Positions 11,599 through 12,526 of a stretch of 12,526 bases of DNA are shown in pieces; within the stretch, counting starts at the first letter, position 1; each line of letters starts with the position of its first letter. The notes under the pieces were generated by a model. That model did no database searches, was not told where the DNA came from, and saw nothing but the letters and a program-made list of their open reading frames with translations. Source of the stretch: an uncultured Verrucomicrobiota bacterium. GTDB lineage: Bacteria > Verrucomicrobiota > Kiritimatiellia > RFP12 > UBA1067. Both the position numbers and the translations under genes were made by a program. The DNA lies in NCBI GenBank assembly GCA_946615875.1, contig CAMOIK010000049.1, positions 1 to 12,526 of the forward strand, given 5' to 3'.

Positions 11599-12526
11599 AT
11601 GAGCGAAAAGATAGAAATGAAGGGCGGGAGGCTTGCCGTCCCCGCGAACCCTGTAATTCCATACATCGAGGGCGACGGGACGGGCCCCGACATCACGCGC
11701 GCGGCGATGGTGGTCTGGAACGCCGCGGTGGAGAAGGCGTATGGCGGCGAACGCCGCATAGAGTGGCGGGAGGTGCTGGCCGGAGAAAAGGCGTTCAAGG
11801 CGACCGGCGAATGGCTGCCGCGCGCCACGCTCGACGCTTGCCGCGAGTGCCTGGTCTCGATCAAAGGCCCGCTGACCACGCCTGTCGGCGGCGGCATCAG
11901 GTCTATCAACGTGGCGATGCGTCAGGAGCTGGACCTCTACGTCTGCCTGCGGCCTGTGCGGTGGTTCAAGGGGGTGCCAAGCCCCGTCAAGCGCCCGGAC
12001 CTCACCGACATGGTGATATTCCGCGAGAACACCGAGGATATCTACGCCGGCATAGAGTGGATGAACGGCACGCCCGAGGTGGAGAAGGTCAAGAAGTTCC
12101 TTCTGGAGGAGATGGGCGTCAAGAAGATCCGCTTCCCGGAAACGGCGTCGATCGGCATCAAGCCCGTGTCGCTCGAGGGGACGGAACGGCTCGTCAGGGC
12201 CGCGCTCGACTACGCCGTCGCCAACGACCGCAAGTCCGTGACGCTCGTCCACAAGGGCAACATCCAGAAGTTCACCGAGGGCGCGTTCCGCGACTGGGGC
12301 TATGCGCTCGCAAGGCGCGAGTACGGCGCGACCCTGATCGACAAGGGGCCGTGGTGCGAGTTCAAGAACCCTAAGACGGCTCGCACAATCGTCGTAAAGG
12401 ACTGCATCTGCGACGCCTTCCTGCAGCAGATACTGACGCGCCCCGCCGATTACGACGTGATCGCCACGCTCAACCTCAACGGCGACTACGTCTCCGACGC
12501 GCTCGCCGCCACGGTCGGCGGCATCG
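11599..12526 (+). CDS. icd: Isocitrate dehydrogenase (NADP-type), 3' end outside the window
   Basis: The enzyme oxidatively decarboxylates isocitrate to 2-oxoglutarate in the TCA cycle. The window holds 309 codons. Compared with the roughly 416-residue E. coli enzyme, about a quarter is missing at the C-terminus, including most of the coenzyme-specificity region, so NADP use is inferred from overall resemblance. Active-site residues line up with E. coli Icd at a constant offset of 11: S102, N104, R108, R118 and R142 for isocitrate, Y149 and K219 for catalysis, and D296 and D300 for the metal. The S102 context (I-R-S-I-N-V-A-M-R-Q) is that of the serine phosphorylated by AceK in enterobacteria. 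No Shine-Dalgarno precedes the ATG. A second in-frame ATG at 11617 also lacks one. Transcribed divergently from rpsP. Confidence 0.95.
   Translation, partial: MSEKIEMKGGRLAVPANPVIPYIEGDGTGPDITRAAMVVWNAAVEKAYGGERRIEWREVLAGEKAFKATGEWLPRATLDACRECLVSIKGPLTTPVGGGIRSINVAMRQELDLYVCLRPVRWFKGVPSPVKRPDLTDMVIFRENTEDIYAGIEWMNGTPEVEKVKKFLLEEMGVKKIRFPETASIGIKPVSLEGTERLVRAALDYAVANDRKSVTLVHKGNIQKFTEGAFRDWGYALARREYGATLIDKGPWCEFKNPKTARTIVVKDCICDAFLQQILTRPADYDVIATLNLNGDYVSDALAATVGGI

Noticed and set aside
1..12526. Search for CRISPR arrays, toxin-antitoxin or phage-defence genes, transposons, tRNA/rRNA genes and attachment sites
   Set aside because: No spaced direct repeats, transposase or integrase motifs, tRNA-like cloverleaf or defence-type domain could be recognised. 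The content is housekeeping and sugar metabolism.

Overview
The window is gene-dense, GC-rich bacterial chromosome with almost no spacer DNA. It looks like ordinary housekeeping and sugar-metabolism sequence, not a mobile or defence island. The organism cannot be named from this sequence. The high GC, the plant/Bacteroides-type fucokinase/GDP-fucose pyrophosphorylase and the overall gene repertoire would fit a PVC-group bacterium (Kiritimatiellota/Verrucomicrobiota-like). That is inference with low confidence. I found no tRNA, rRNA, CRISPR array, insertion sequence, integrase or phage gene.

Layout. (1) Positions 1-156 hold a divergent promoter region in which two -10 elements face apart inside a perfect 19-bp inverted repeat. 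A gene running off the left edge probably begins on the minus strand. (2) Positions 157-5250, plus strand: a tight five-gene block of PfkB/KDG-type sugar kinase, bifunctional fucokinase/fucose-1-P guanylyltransferase, type II dehydroquinase (aroQ), FmdB-type zinc ribbon and RsmB-type rRNA m5C methyltransferase. Junctions are 31 bp, a 4-bp overlap, a 1-bp overlap and 4 bp. (3) Positions 5261-10543, minus strand, convergent with block 2: a six-gene block read in the order MFS sugar porter, PhnP-like metallo-hydrolase, secreted protein of unknown function, tsaD, PQ-loop membrane protein and glycosyltransferase-like protein. Four of its five junctions overlap; the other gap is 8 bp. (4) Positions 10740-11423, minus strand: rpsP-rplS, followed by a strong GC hairpin. 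The usual rimM and trmD are not between these two genes. (5) From 11599 to the right edge, plus strand: isocitrate dehydrogenase, incomplete.

Regulation. Every transcription unit whose start lies in the window has the same extended -10 box (TGGTATAAT) in an AT-rich island, with a weak -35. Predicted 5' leaders are about 30-45 nt, except for icd, where the -10 sits so close to the ATG that the mRNA should be leaderless. A terminator-like hairpin acting on the minus strand lies between the divergent rpsP and icd promoters.

Function. The left block joins sugar-acid and fucose activation to the shikimate pathway and ribosome modification. The central block joins sugar uptake to tRNA t6A synthesis and envelope-type functions. 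Neither block forms an obvious single pathway. The observations most worth checking are the mirrored promoter, the leaderless icd, the rpsP-rplS junction, the compact fucokinase fusion and the uncharacterised secreted protein/PQ-loop/glycosyltransferase trio around tsaD.
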